A stretch of DNA of 21,671 bases. Origin: an uncultured Bacteroidales bacterium. Lineage in GTDB: Bacteria > Bacteroidota > Bacteroidia > Bacteroidales > Bacteroidaceae. Shown here in pieces: positions 7,319 to 15,530 of the stretch. The notes under the pieces are model-generated. The model made no database searches. It had not been told where the DNA came from and saw only the letters and a list, made by a program, of their open reading frames with translations. Position numbers and translations under genes: made by a program. The DNA is taken from NCBI GenBank assembly GCA_902783615.1, contig CACZRQ010000131.1:1-21671 (forward strand), written 5' to 3'. Each line of letters opens with the position of its first letter. The stretch's first letter is position 1.

Positions 7319-8548
7319 ATGAGAATAGATAGAGATAACATAGAGGAGATACTGATTACCATCACCAGGAACAAGACGAGGAGCTTCCTCACGGCCTTTG
7401 GAGTATTCTGGGGCATCTTTATGCTGGTGTTCATGCTGGGAGGCGGTCATGGCATGAAGAAATTGCTGAGCAGAGAGCTGTCGGGCGTAGCCAACAACTC
7501 AGGTTTCGTGCTCTCCAACAGCACTTCCGTTCCCTATAAGGGTTTTCGCAAAGGACGCCGCTGGATGCTGGAGATGAAAGACCTGGAAGCCATCAAGAAA
7601 ATCAATGGGTTGGAGGTAGTGGCAGCCAATAACTCCCGAGGGGGCAAGATCTTCATCTATGGCGACAAGAAATATGACGATGGCAACCTGCGCGGACTCA
7701 CACCTTCGTTCCAGATGATAGAAGACCAGCAAATCAAGTATGGCCGATTCATCAACGATGTGGATATGCGCGAGGAACGCAAGGTATGCGTGATTGGCAA
7801 GAAGGTATATCAGCAACTCTTCGAAGAAGGCGAGAACCCTTGCGGCCACTTCCTGCAGGTAGATGGAGTGTATTACACCATCATTGGCTTATCCGTCGCT
7901 GATGGCAACTTAAACCTCAACGGCTATCCACCTGAGAGCGTGGCTGTTCCTATCACCACCATGCAGCGCTTGTACAATTACGGCAACCGCCTTGAACTCA
8001 TTGCGTTCACCATGAAGCCTGGCACACATGTGGATGACGTAATGCCTAAGATTGAGCAAATCGTCAAAGAGAGGCACCTGATAGCACCAACCGACAAGCA
8101 AGCCGTGCAATCCATCAATGCCGAAACGCTGTTCAAGATGATAGACGATCTGATGGGAGGCATCGAGGTACTGATCTGGATGGTGGGCTTAGGTACATTG
8201 CTGGCAGGAGCCATAGGTGTGAGCAACATCATGATGGTGACAGTGAAGGAACGCACCACCGAGATAGGCATCCGCAGAGCCATAGGTGCAAAACCTCGCG
8301 ACATTCTGCAACAAATCTTGTCAGAGAGCATGACCATCACTTGTGTGGCAGGTATGGCAGGTGTCTGTTTCGGGGTATTCATCTTGGAAATGATAGAGAA
8401 AGTCACAGGGAAAACGGGCTTGCAGGTTTCTTTCTGGTTAGCCATCGGAACATGCATCATCCTATTGATATTGAGCATCATGGCGGGATTAGCCCCTGCC
8501 TACAGGGCAATGGCGATTAAGCCGATAGATGCCATTAGAGACGAATGA
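7319..8548 (+). CDS. MacB-like ABC permease, second copy
   Basis: A 409-residue permease with the same plan as the first: an N-terminal membrane segment (FGVFWGIFMLVFMLGGG, about 30-46), a periplasmic domain (about 47-270) and three C-terminal segments (VLIWMVGLGTLLAGAIGVSNI; MTITCVAGMAGVCFGVFIL; WLAIGTCIILLILSIMAGLAP). It has VTVKERTTEIGIRRAIGAKP in the same place as the first copy and ends AYRAMAIKPIDAIRDE. It should pair with the first permease in the inner membrane. Its stop codon TGA (8546-8548) is the first three bases of a heptamer repeat array, so the repeat begins exactly at the end of the gene. There is no sign of frameshift. Confidence 0.92.
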   Translation: MRIDRDNIEEILITITRNKTRSFLTAFGVFWGIFMLVFMLGGGHGMKKLLSRELSGVANNSGFVLSNSTSVPYKGFRKGRRWMLEMKDLEAIKKINGLEVVAANNSRGGKIFIYGDKKYDDGNLRGLTPSFQMIEDQQIKYGRFINDVDMREERKVCVIGKKVYQQLFEEGENPCGHFLQVDGVYYTIIGLSVADGNLNLNGYPPESVAVPITTMQRLYNYGNRLELIAFTMKPGTHVDDVMPKIEQIVKERHLIAPTDKQAVQSINAETLFKMIDDLMGGIEVLIWMVGLGTLLAGAIGVSNIMMVTVKERTTEIGIRRAIGAKPRDILQQILSESMTITCVAGMAGVCFGVFILEMIEKVTGKTGLQVSFWLAIGTCIILLILSIMAGLAPAYRAMAIKPIDAIRDE

Positions 8549-8641
8549 CAATTGACAATTGACAATTGACGATTGACAATTGACGATTGACAATTGAGCA
8601 TCGCTCTGCTCTCGCTGCTCTGAAAAGTGACGATTGAAAAT
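8546..8641. repeat. Heptamer array and related repeat element
   Basis: Seven unbroken heptamers run from 8546 to 8594: TGACAAT three times, then TGACGAT, TGACAAT, TGACGAT, TGACAAT. TGAGCAT and the shared block CTCTGCTCTCGCTGCTC (8603-8619) follow, then TGAAAAG, TGACGAT (8628-8634) and TGAAAAT. It matches the element at 7207-7309 in order but lacks the middle palindrome part. It lies inside the operon between permease and adaptor and should be transcribed. Confidence 0.8.
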
Positions 8642-8670
8642 TAGTTTGATAATAAAAAAGAAAACGAGAT

Positions 8671-9774
8671 ATGAAGAAGTTTGTAAAGTATGGAATAATG
8701 GCCATCATCGCCATTGTGTTTATCGGAACCTTCGTGTTCCTGTATCAGAAGTCGTTGCCTAAGGTAACGAAGTACGAGATACTCACTCCCGAGCGCACCA
8801 ATTTGGAAAAGACCACGATAGCTACGGGCAAGATAGAGCCACGCGATGAAATCCTCATCAAGCCGCAGATATCGGGCATTATCGCAGAAGTCTATAAGGA
8901 AGCAGGCGAGATGGTGAAGTCGGGCGAGGTGATTGCCAAGGTGAAGGTAATCCCTGAACTGGGTCAGCTCAACTCTGCCGAGAGCCGTGTACGCTTGGCT
9001 GAGATGAACGCCAAGCAGGCTGAGAACGAGTATGGTCGCAACGAAAAGCTGTATAAGGACAAGCTCATCAGCCGTGAGGAATACGAGCGCGCTGAGGTGA
9101 CAGTGAAGCAAGCACGCGAAGAACTACAGGCCGCTACCGACAACCTACAGATTGTGAAGGAGGGCATCACCCAAAACAGTGCCTCATTCAGCTCCACGCT
9201 CATTCGCTCCACCATCGATGGGCTTATCCTCGATGTACCTATCAAGGTGGGTAACTCTGTGATTATGAGCAACACTTTCAACGATGGTACCACCATCGCC
9301 AGTGTGGCAAACATGAACGACCTGATTTTCCGTGGCAAGATTGACGAAACGGAAGTAGGCAAGGTCTATGAGGGCATGCCTGTGAAGCTCACCATTGGTG
9401 CCCTGCAAGACCTCACCTTCGACGCTACCTTAGAGTATATCTCCCCCAAGGCAACTGAGGAAAACGGTGCCAACCAGTTCGAGATCAAGGCAGCGGTAAA
9501 GGCACCTGAGCGTGTGACGATTCGCTCTGGCTACTCCGCCAATGCCGAGATTGTCTTAGAGCGTGCGGAAAATGCGTTGGCAGTGCCCGAGAGTGCCATC
9601 GAGTTCAGTGGCGACAGCACCTTTGTCTATGTACTCACTGCGGATGGCAGCCCTCAGCAGTTCCGTCGCCAGCAAGTGGAAGTGGGTCTGAGCGATGGCA
9701 TCAACATCGTCATCAAGAGTGGCATCAGTGAAAATGAAAAAGTGAGAGGTTTGGAAATTAACGAAGAAGAATAA
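8671..9774 (+). CDS. Periplasmic adaptor (HlyD/MacA family)
   Basis: A 367-residue membrane-fusion protein that bridges the inner-membrane permeases and the outer-membrane channel. It has a single N-terminal membrane anchor (about 7-26, GIMAIIAIVFIGTFVFLY) and no lipobox. A first half-lipoyl motif follows (KPQISGIIAEVYKEAGEMVKSGEV, about 71-94), then a helical hairpin with heptad character (about 100-165, LNSAESRVRLAEMNAKQ and onward). The second half-lipoyl strand is around STIDGLILDVPIKVGNSV, followed by a beta-barrel domain and a membrane-proximal domain ending LEINEEE. Length and order match MacA-type adaptors. It precedes the channel gene by 4 nt, so those two are translationally close. 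The 122-nt gap before it is repeat DNA, so its expression could be set partly apart from the permeases. Confidence 0.92.
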   Translation: MKKFVKYGIMAIIAIVFIGTFVFLYQKSLPKVTKYEILTPERTNLEKTTIATGKIEPRDEILIKPQISGIIAEVYKEAGEMVKSGEVIAKVKVIPELGQLNSAESRVRLAEMNAKQAENEYGRNEKLYKDKLISREEYERAEVTVKQAREELQAATDNLQIVKEGITQNSASFSSTLIRSTIDGLILDVPIKVGNSVIMSNTFNDGTTIASVANMNDLIFRGKIDETEVGKVYEGMPVKLTIGALQDLTFDATLEYISPKATEENGANQFEIKAAVKAPERVTIRSGYSANAEIVLERAENALAVPESAIEFSGDSTFVYVLTADGSPQQFRRQQVEVGLSDGINIVIKSGISENEKVRGLEINEEE

Positions 9775-9778
9775 CATC

Positions 9779-11107
9779 ATGAAAAAGACTATACTACTAT
9801 CCGTTATCCTGGCATGTGGCATCGATGCCTTTGCTCAGCAAAGCTGGACTTTGCGTGAGTGCATCAACTATGCCACAGCACACAACATCAACATCCTGCA
9901 GGCAGAGATAGCCGTGGAGCAAAGTGAGGTGGAAGCCAATACGGCCAAGTGGGCTCGCTTGCCGAATCTGAATGCTTCTGGCAGTCAGAGTTTCAACTGG
10001 GGTCGTACGCAGACCGCCATCAAGGATGAAGATACTGGCGACTATACCACCAAGTATGTGGACACCAGCAGTAGAGGTACCAACATGAGCCTCAGCACCA
10101 GCATTCCTGTGTTTACAGGCTTCCAGATTCCCAGTCAGTACAACCTGTCGAAGTTGAACTTGAAGGCTTCGATGGCCGATTTGCAGAAAGCCAAAGAAGA
10201 CTTGGCCATCAACATCGCTTCTGCCTATCTGCAGGCTCTCTTCAACAAAGAGCTGTACCAGGTGGCCCTCGGACAGGCTGCGCTCAGTCAGGAGCAATAC
10301 AACCGCATCGAAACATTGGAACAGTTAGGCAAGGCCTCGGTAGCTGAGTTGGCTGAAGCCAAGTCTCGTGTGGCACAAGATGAGCTGAATGTAGTGCAGA
10401 CAAACAACAACTACCGTCTGGCCATTCTCGACCTCACGCAATTGATTGAGCTGGAAACACCTGAAGGTTTTGAGGTAGCCAATCCAGACGAAGCATTTCA
10501 GTTGAATCCTCTTACCCCACCCGATGAAGTATTCTCGAGTGCCATCGCCAACAAGCCATCCATCTTGGCGGCACAAGCCCGATTGGAAGGAAGCAAGGAG
10601 AATATCAAGATTGCTCAGAGTGCCCTCTATCCATCCATCAACCTGAATGGTAGCTTAGGTACCAACTATTATTCCACCTTGAACCGCTCTTTCAGCCAGC
10701 AGTTGGGTGATAACTTCAGCCGTTATGTGGGCATCAGCCTCAACATTCCCATTTTCAACCGTTTTGCTACCCGCAACCGCGTACGCTCGGCCAAGTTGCA
10801 GCGCGATAATTATGCCTTGCAATTGGAGAATGCGAAGAAAACGCTCTACAAGGAGATTCAACAGGCTTGGTACAATGCCACAGCAGCACAGAGCAAATAT
10901 GCCAGCAGTGAAGCTGCCGCTGAAGCCAGTCAGGCTTCTTTCGAGCTCACCAGCAAGAAGTATGAGAATGGCACAGCTACCGCTGTGGCTTACAACGAAG
11001 CGAAGCAGAACCTGATGAAGGCACAGAGCGATGAGCTGCAAGCGAAATATGAATACATTTTCCGTTCGAAGATTCTGGACTTCTATAAAGGGATTGAAAT
11101 TGAATGA
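9779..11107 (+). CDS. TolC-family outer-membrane channel
   Basis: A 442-residue outer-membrane efflux protein. Residues 1-20 are a Sec signal ending AFAQ. The start of the mature part, SWTLRECINYATAHNINI, is typical of Bacteroidetes TolC homologues. Two repeated halves follow, each with long helices and a beta segment (NLNASGSQSFNWGRTQ and SINLNGSLGTNYYST; SIPVFTGFQIPSQ and NIPIFNRFATRNRVR), as in the TolC trimer. It closes the exporter operon, 4 nt after the adaptor. It ends 20 nt before the convergent glycosidase gene. Function as a channel is secure from family features; cargo is unknown. Confidence 0.93.
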   Translation: MKKTILLSVILACGIDAFAQQSWTLRECINYATAHNINILQAEIAVEQSEVEANTAKWARLPNLNASGSQSFNWGRTQTAIKDEDTGDYTTKYVDTSSRGTNMSLSTSIPVFTGFQIPSQYNLSKLNLKASMADLQKAKEDLAINIASAYLQALFNKELYQVALGQAALSQEQYNRIETLEQLGKASVAELAEAKSRVAQDELNVVQTNNNYRLAILDLTQLIELETPEGFEVANPDEAFQLNPLTPPDEVFSSAIANKPSILAAQARLEGSKENIKIAQSALYPSINLNGSLGTNYYSTLNRSFSQQLGDNFSRYVGISLNIPIFNRFATRNRVRSAKLQRDNYALQLENAKKTLYKEIQQAWYNATAAQSKYASSEAAAEASQASFELTSKKYENGTATAVAYNEAKQNLMKAQSDELQAKYEYIFRSKILDFYKGIEIE

Positions 11108-11116
11108 TTTTCATTC
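11102..11116. terminator. Small hairpin between convergent genes
   Basis: GAATGA-TTT-TCATTC can form a 6-bp stem starting inside the last codons of the channel gene, in the 20-nt gap between convergent genes. It is AU-rich and lacks a strong T run, so it is only a weak terminator candidate. Confidence 0.3.
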
Positions 11117-11127
11117 GTTATTGTCCA

Positions 11128-12348
11128 CTATTTCATTCTCTTCAGCAGTTTCTGTGCTTCTTCGCTATCCAGCAATTCAGGATTGATGTGTGACGACTTG
11201 ATGAGGGTGGTAAGCCTTTGGTGCCACTCTACATCGCGCCACATGCCCACAAACTGGGGAGCACAGAAATTGCTGGTGGCTATGCCAACCCACTGACCTG
11301 TGGCAGCAGCTTCCTTGACACCCATCTCGCAAAGCTCCTTCACCCAATCCCAATTGAGCATGGGCCAATCCTTATAGTCGATAATGCCCCAGCACTCGGT
11401 GGTAATGAGCGGTTTGCCAATATTTCGGGCTGTTTCTGCCATCGCCCCTATCTGCTTCACCAGCATACCACTCCAATACTCGGGTTTCTCCCTGTAGATG
11501 CGTTCCGCATTGGCTTGCACATGCTTATAAGCCTGTGGGTCAAAGCGCCCGTTCTTATATTCAATGGCTTTCAGAAACTCGCCTTGATTCTGGTTGGCCA
11601 TCCTGATGTGATGTTCCACCAAGTCGAAATAGCTCAGGTCGTTCTTGAATCGCCAAAGGTCTTGCGAATCGGTAGAGAATACCAAAGGCATATCTGGATA
11701 AGCCTCCCTCACCAAGGCAATGGCTTTCTGCATCCACTCCATCGACTCAGGCGCATCCCACTGCCCCCAATACACCTTTGGATAAAGCTCATGGAAGAAA
11801 GGAGCCCAGATGTCGCCTGGCCACTCGTTGCAAAGATCCACATAGAGGATTTTGTCGAGCAAGCCTGCATCCTCTATGGTTTTCAAGGTGTTAATCCATC
11901 GCTGAGCCATTATCTCAGGGGTGGTGATGGTCATTTCCTGATGGGTGGTGTCTGTGCGATACCAAGAAGACAACCCCACCTTCACATCGCGCTCTCCACA
12001 CTTGCGGATAAACTCATTGAGGGCTGGTTGAACCTGCACCTTGATACGGTCTGGACTACCCCAATCCTGCTGATTCCACACCTCATCGAGCACCCACTCC
12101 CTTTGTGGATCCACTCCCACCAGATGCGGATAGGCCTCAATGCGTACGGCATTATAACCTCGCTCCGTCAATTCATCGAGTGCCAAATCCCAATCCTCGA
12201 AGCCAGCCCCAGGCCAGCGACGCTCCAACCAAGAGAAGTCCCACATGGTGATGGCGCGTGGATGCACTTCCTCATTCTGCCCACTCTGTTGGCATCCCCA
12301 GCAACACACAGCGACGATGATCAGCAAAAAATGATGTACCTTCAGCAT
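11128..12348 (-). CDS. Cellulase-like glycoside hydrolase, lipoprotein
   Basis: A 406-residue predicted TIM-barrel glycosidase. The start is the ATG at 12348; an earlier in-frame TTG at 12372 lies inside the likely -7 box and cannot be used. The N-terminus is a lipoprotein signal (LLIIVAVCCWGC, C19 probably lipidated), which places it at the outer membrane. The body resembles proteins annotated as cellulase-like (clan GH-A fold). LCNEWPG (172-178) gives the Asn-Glu pair typical of the acid/base E175, and TTECWG (316-321) gives the likely nucleophile E318. W34-D-F-S-W40 and SSWYRTD are probable substrate-side residues. Length is normal for a single-domain enzyme. Its divergent neighbour is a GH127 arabinofuranosidase, so a plant-type glycan is likely, but the actual bond cut is unknown. 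Confidence 0.8.
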   Translation of the reverse strand: MLKVHHFLLIIVAVCCWGCQQSGQNEEVHPRAITMWDFSWLERRWPGAGFEDWDLALDELTERGYNAVRIEAYPHLVGVDPQREWVLDEVWNQQDWGSPDRIKVQVQPALNEFIRKCGERDVKVGLSSWYRTDTTHQEMTITTPEIMAQRWINTLKTIEDAGLLDKILYVDLCNEWPGDIWAPFFHELYPKVYWGQWDAPESMEWMQKAIALVREAYPDMPLVFSTDSQDLWRFKNDLSYFDLVEHHIRMANQNQGEFLKAIEYKNGRFDPQAYKHVQANAERIYREKPEYWSGMLVKQIGAMAETARNIGKPLITTECWGIIDYKDWPMLNWDWVKELCEMGVKEAAATGQWVGIATSNFCAPQFVGMWRDVEWHQRLTTLIKSSHINPELLDSEEAQKLLKRMK

Positions 12349-12369
12349 AGTTTTCACATTATATTTTCG

Positions 12370-12377
12370 CAAAGATA
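12370..12377 (-). promoter_or_regulatory. -7 box of the glycosidase gene
   Basis: Minus-strand TATCTTTG, a perfect TAnnTTTG, lies 21 nt before the ATG at 12348. No clear -33 TTTG is seen. It implies a very short leader and fixes the start choice. Confidence 0.6.
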
Positions 12378-12396
12378 ATCATTTTCTCACTAATTA

Positions 12397-12427
12397 TTGG
12401 AGATTTTATGGCAAATGTTTATTTTTG
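12397..12427 (+). promoter_or_regulatory. Promoter of the GH127 gene
   Basis: TATTTTTG (12420-12427) matches TAnnTTTG. TTGG at 12397-12400, 19 nt upstream, is an imperfect -33 element. It lies 26 nt before the GH127 ATG and is divergent from the glycosidase promoter within a 105-bp spacer. Confidence 0.55.
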
Positions 12428-12453
12428 TGAACAATTTTTAAATCTTACAGACC

Positions 12454-14301
12454 ATGAGAAAAAACTTTCTATTCTGGGTTTTGTTAGTGTTGTCGCTCAC
12501 AGCCTGCAACCAACAGCAGGAAGACAACTCGCTGAAACTGATTGACGCAGTGGACTTCTCACACGTAAAAATCAACGACAGTTTTTGGTCAACCATCTTG
12601 CAGAAGCATGTAAGTGCCACCATCCCCGTGTGCATCGACCAGATTGAGAATCAGACGGGTCGCATACAGAACTTCGAGAATGCCGCCAAGCGGCAGGGCG
12701 AGCATTCGGGCATCTATTTCGATGATTCTGACGTGTATAAAGCTTTGGAGGGTATGGCCTATACCTTGATCAACAACCCCGACCCTGCCTTGGAGCAGAA
12801 AGCCGACGAGTGGATTGACAAGTTTGCTGCTGCCCAAGAGCCTGATGGCTACATCAACACCTTCTATACCTTGACAGGTCTTGAAAACCGTTGGACCAAC
12901 ATGGTGAAGCACGAGATGTATTGTGCAGGCCACATGATCGAGGCAGCAGTGGCTTACTATCAGGCCACAGGCAAGCGCAAGCTCTTGGACGTGAGCGAAC
13001 GCATGGTTGCCCACATGATGAGCATTTTCGGTCCTGACAAACGCCACTGGGTGCCTGGACATGAGGAGATTGAGTTGGCACTGGTGAAGCTCTACAAAGT
13101 GACAGGCAAGCAGGAATACCTGGATTTCTCCGACTGGCTACTGAACGAACGTGGACATGGCTATGGCTCTACAGGTGGCAACGGCAACTGGAATGCCGAA
13201 TACTTCCAAGACAATATGCCTGTGAAAGAGATGAGCAGTATCACAGGACATGCCGTGCGCAGCATGTATCTCTATTGCGGCATGGCTGATGTGGCTGCCT
13301 TGAAAGGCGACACAGCCTATATAGCTGCCCTGCATCGCCTGTGGGATGATGTGGTGCTCCGCAACATGTATGTGATGGGAGGCATCGGATCGAGTGCCGA
13401 CAATGAAGGCTTCACTGAAGATTACGACCTGCCTAACTTAGAGGCCTATTGCGAGACCTGCGCCTCTGTGGGTATGGTGCTCTGGAACTGGCGCATGAAC
13501 CAGTTTACGGGCGACACCAAGTATATCGACGTGCTTGAACGTTCGCTTTACAATGGTGTGTTGGCTGGCATCTCTGCCGAGGGCGACAGGTTCTTCTACG
13601 TGAATCCATTGGAGTCGAAGGGTGACCACCATCGTCAGGCTTGGTATGGATGTGCCTGCTGCCCCAGTCAGGTTTCAAGGTTCATCCCCTCTATCGGCAA
13701 TTATATCTATGGAGTGAGCAAGCAAGCCATTTGGATAAATCTGTTCATCGGCAACCAAGCCGTATTGCCTACCCCGCAAGGCGATGTTCCTATGGGAATC
13801 GAGACGAACATGCCTTGGGGTGGCGATGTGAAGGTTACGGTGGGCAAGGACTACAAAGGCGAGATTCGCCTGCGCATTCCTGAGTGGGTCAACGAGTATC
13901 AATTGCAAGTAAATGGCAAGGATGCTGATGTTACCATCGATAAAGGTTATGCTGTCATGAAGGGCTCTTGGAAAGCTGGCGATGCTATCTCTCTCAGCAT
14001 GCCAATAGAGACCAAGATGGTGGCTGCCGACCCACGAGTGAAGGCCGATGTAGGTAAACGTGCCATCATGCGTGGTCCATTGGTGTTCTGCGCTGAAGAG
14101 GTGGACAATCCTCAGAACTATGACCTGATGAAGTTGGACAACGCTACGCAATTCACCGCTTCGTACAATGCCAACCTGTTGAATGGCATCGAGCAGATTC
14201 AGGTGAAGCAAGGCGACAACGCTTTCTCGCTCATCCCTTACTTTGCTTGGGATAATAGAGAAGCTGGCAGGATGAAGGTTTGGATTGACTATAATGATTG
14301 A
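12454..14301 (+). CDS. GH127 beta-L-arabinofuranosidase, lipoprotein
   Basis: A 615-residue enzyme predicted to release beta-L-arabinofuranose from plant glycans or glycoproteins. It has a lipoprotein signal (SLTAC, C18), so it acts at the cell surface or in the periplasm. The GH127 active site is readable against the Bifidobacterium enzyme HypBA1: E318 (acid/base) in DNEGF, zinc ligands E334 and C336 in CETCAS, and C402-C403 in CACCPSQ, with C402 as the cysteine nucleophile. The (alpha/alpha)6 barrel covers about 30-430 and beta domains follow to the end. Length is somewhat below the 640-680 common in the family. It is followed by a hairpin and then an esterase in the same direction, which suggests a joint role in debranching. 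Close families (GH146 and other DUF1680 relatives) share these residues, so the exact substrate is open. Confidence 0.9.
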   Translation: MRKNFLFWVLLVLSLTACNQQQEDNSLKLIDAVDFSHVKINDSFWSTILQKHVSATIPVCIDQIENQTGRIQNFENAAKRQGEHSGIYFDDSDVYKALEGMAYTLINNPDPALEQKADEWIDKFAAAQEPDGYINTFYTLTGLENRWTNMVKHEMYCAGHMIEAAVAYYQATGKRKLLDVSERMVAHMMSIFGPDKRHWVPGHEEIELALVKLYKVTGKQEYLDFSDWLLNERGHGYGSTGGNGNWNAEYFQDNMPVKEMSSITGHAVRSMYLYCGMADVAALKGDTAYIAALHRLWDDVVLRNMYVMGGIGSSADNEGFTEDYDLPNLEAYCETCASVGMVLWNWRMNQFTGDTKYIDVLERSLYNGVLAGISAEGDRFFYVNPLESKGDHHRQAWYGCACCPSQVSRFIPSIGNYIYGVSKQAIWINLFIGNQAVLPTPQGDVPMGIETNMPWGGDVKVTVGKDYKGEIRLRIPEWVNEYQLQVNGKDADVTIDKGYAVMKGSWKAGDAISLSMPIETKMVAADPRVKADVGKRAIMRGPLVFCAEEVDNPQNYDLMKLDNATQFTASYNANLLNGIEQIQVKQGDNAFSLIPYFAWDNREAGRMKVWIDYND

Positions 14302-14304
14302 CAC

Positions 14305-14349
14305 ACTCCCCCGCCCTAACGGGCACCCCCTCTAACTAAGAGGGGGAGT
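14305..14349 (+). terminator. Hairpin cluster after GH127
   Basis: GCCC-TAAC-GGGC (14313-14324) and CCCCCTCT-AACTA-AGAGGGGG (14326-14346) can form. Alternatively ACTCCCCC (14305-14312) can pair with GGGGGAGT (14342-14349). A T-rich stretch (TTTATTT) follows. It may end or attenuate transcription between GH127 and the esterase. I recall similar C/G-rich repeats widely in Bacteroidales intergenic DNA. Confidence 0.6.
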
Positions 14350-14383
14350 TTATTTGGAATTTTAAACTAAAAACAATAAGAAC

Positions 14384-15487
14384 ATGAAGAAAGTATTTAT
14401 CTTGATGGCAATGGCATGCTTAGGCATGACAGCCAATGCACAAATGAGGCGTAATCCAACTCCAAACGATACGCTGAAGTCTGTTACCGTGAACGCTGAC
14501 AAGAGCGTCACATTCCGCATTTATGCCCCTGAGGCAAAAACCGTTTCATTAGGTGGCGACCTCGCTGGCTATGCCGACATCATCCCTGCTCCTAAGTTTG
14601 TGAAGCAAGCCAATGGCGTGTGGGAGGCAAAGGCCAATACAGTGGATGCAAAGGGTGGTACCTTCCGCTACAACTTCGTGGTGGATGGCGTACGCGTAAA
14701 CGACCCTAAGGCAGCTGCAACAGCCGACCTCACAGCCGTAGTGAACATCGACCCTGAAGGCAATGGCTTCTGGTCGATGAAGGAGGATGTGCCTCATGGC
14801 GCTGTGGCTACTGTGTATTACAAATCATCTACCTTCAACACCACCCGCAGATGCCACATCTGGACACCTGCCGGCTATGAGAAGGGCAACCAGAAACTGC
14901 CTGTGCTCTACCTGATTCATGGTGGTGGCGACAATGATTATGCTTGGCCTAACGTGGGTAGTGCTGGCAACATCATGGACAACCTGTTGGCTGAAGGCAA
15001 GATTGTGCCGATGATTGTGGTGATGCCTAATGGAAGCGTGGATACCGACAAGTTTACCGATGATATGATGAACGACTTGGTTCCTTACGTTGAGAGCCAC
15101 TACAATGTCTATACCGACAAGGATCACCGCGCGTTGGCTGGCTTGTCAATGGGTGGCTTGGAAACCCTGAACGTTTCTCTGCTGCACTACAAGAGCTTCG
15201 CCTACGTATTCCCATTGAGCACAGGTTGGTTTACCACCAACAAGGAACTCTACGCCAAGTGGGAGCCCTACCTGAAGGAACATGCTGCTGAAATGAACAA
15301 GAACTTCAAGCTGTATAAGTTCTATATGGGTGGTGAGGAAGACATCGCTTATGGTAACTGCGTAAGCACCCGTGAAGCATTCACCAAGGCAGGTGTGAAG
15401 CACGAGTATTCTTCCATGCCTGGTGGACATACCTGGCACGTTTGGCGCCACAACCTGCACGATTTTGCACCATTGTTGTTTAAATAA
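14384..15487 (+). CDS. Secreted CE1-type esterase with N-terminal carbohydrate-binding-like domain (copy 1)
   Basis: A 367-residue secreted esterase predicted to remove feruloyl or acetyl groups from glycans. It has a Sec signal at residues 1-19 (ending ANA-Q). An early-set/CBM48-like beta domain follows (about 33-125, SVTFRIYAPEAKTVSLGGDL to TFRYNFVVDG). The alpha/beta hydrolase domain (about 140-367) has YLIHGGG at the oxyanion site, nucleophile S255 in GLSMGG, probable acid D320 in GGEED and H349 in PGGHTW. The layout matches the putative esterase (Esterase_D/CE1) family next to arabinoxylan enzymes in gut Bacteroidetes. It follows GH127 by 82 nt, mostly hairpin DNA. It is a paralogue of the gene at 18218-19387, sharing domain order, motif spacing and the ending FAPLLFK. 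Substrate is inferred only. Confidence 0.88.
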   Translation: MKKVFILMAMACLGMTANAQMRRNPTPNDTLKSVTVNADKSVTFRIYAPEAKTVSLGGDLAGYADIIPAPKFVKQANGVWEAKANTVDAKGGTFRYNFVVDGVRVNDPKAAATADLTAVVNIDPEGNGFWSMKEDVPHGAVATVYYKSSTFNTTRRCHIWTPAGYEKGNQKLPVLYLIHGGGDNDYAWPNVGSAGNIMDNLLAEGKIVPMIVVMPNGSVDTDKFTDDMMNDLVPYVESHYNVYTDKDHRALAGLSMGGLETLNVSLLHYKSFAYVFPLSTGWFTTNKELYAKWEPYLKEHAAEMNKNFKLYKFYMGGEEDIAYGNCVSTREAFTKAGVKHEYSSMPGGHTWHVWRHNLHDFAPLLFK

Positions 15488-15495
15488 TCCTTTTT

Positions 15496-15525
15496 AGGGG
15501 GCGTTGATTCGCCCCCTCATTCTTT
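15496..15525 (+). terminator. Rho-independent terminator after esterase 1
   Basis: AGGGGGCG (15496-15503) pairs with CGCCCCCT (15510-15517) around a 6-nt loop, followed by a T-rich run to 15527. It lies just before the next ATG at 15531, which rules out the in-frame TTG at 15504 inside its loop as a start. Confidence 0.75.
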
Positions 15526-15530
15526 TTACC

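Noticed and set aside
8671..11107. RND-type efflux system
   Set aside because: Adaptor and TolC could fit RND, but the inner-membrane parts are an ABC ATPase and two MacB-type permeases; no large RND pump is present.
11218..12378. A 386-codon open frame on the plus strand opposite the cellulase-like gene
   Set aside because: It has no family features and lies fully antisense to a gene with a lipoprotein signal and two catalytic Glu motifs.
13675..14304. A 209-codon minus-strand frame inside GH127
   Set aside because: Shadow of the GH127 frame, which has all active-site residues.
15504..15530. N-terminal extension of the NagB/PIG-L gene
   Set aside because: It begins with TTG in the loop of the upstream terminator; the ATG at 15531 gives the family's usual start.
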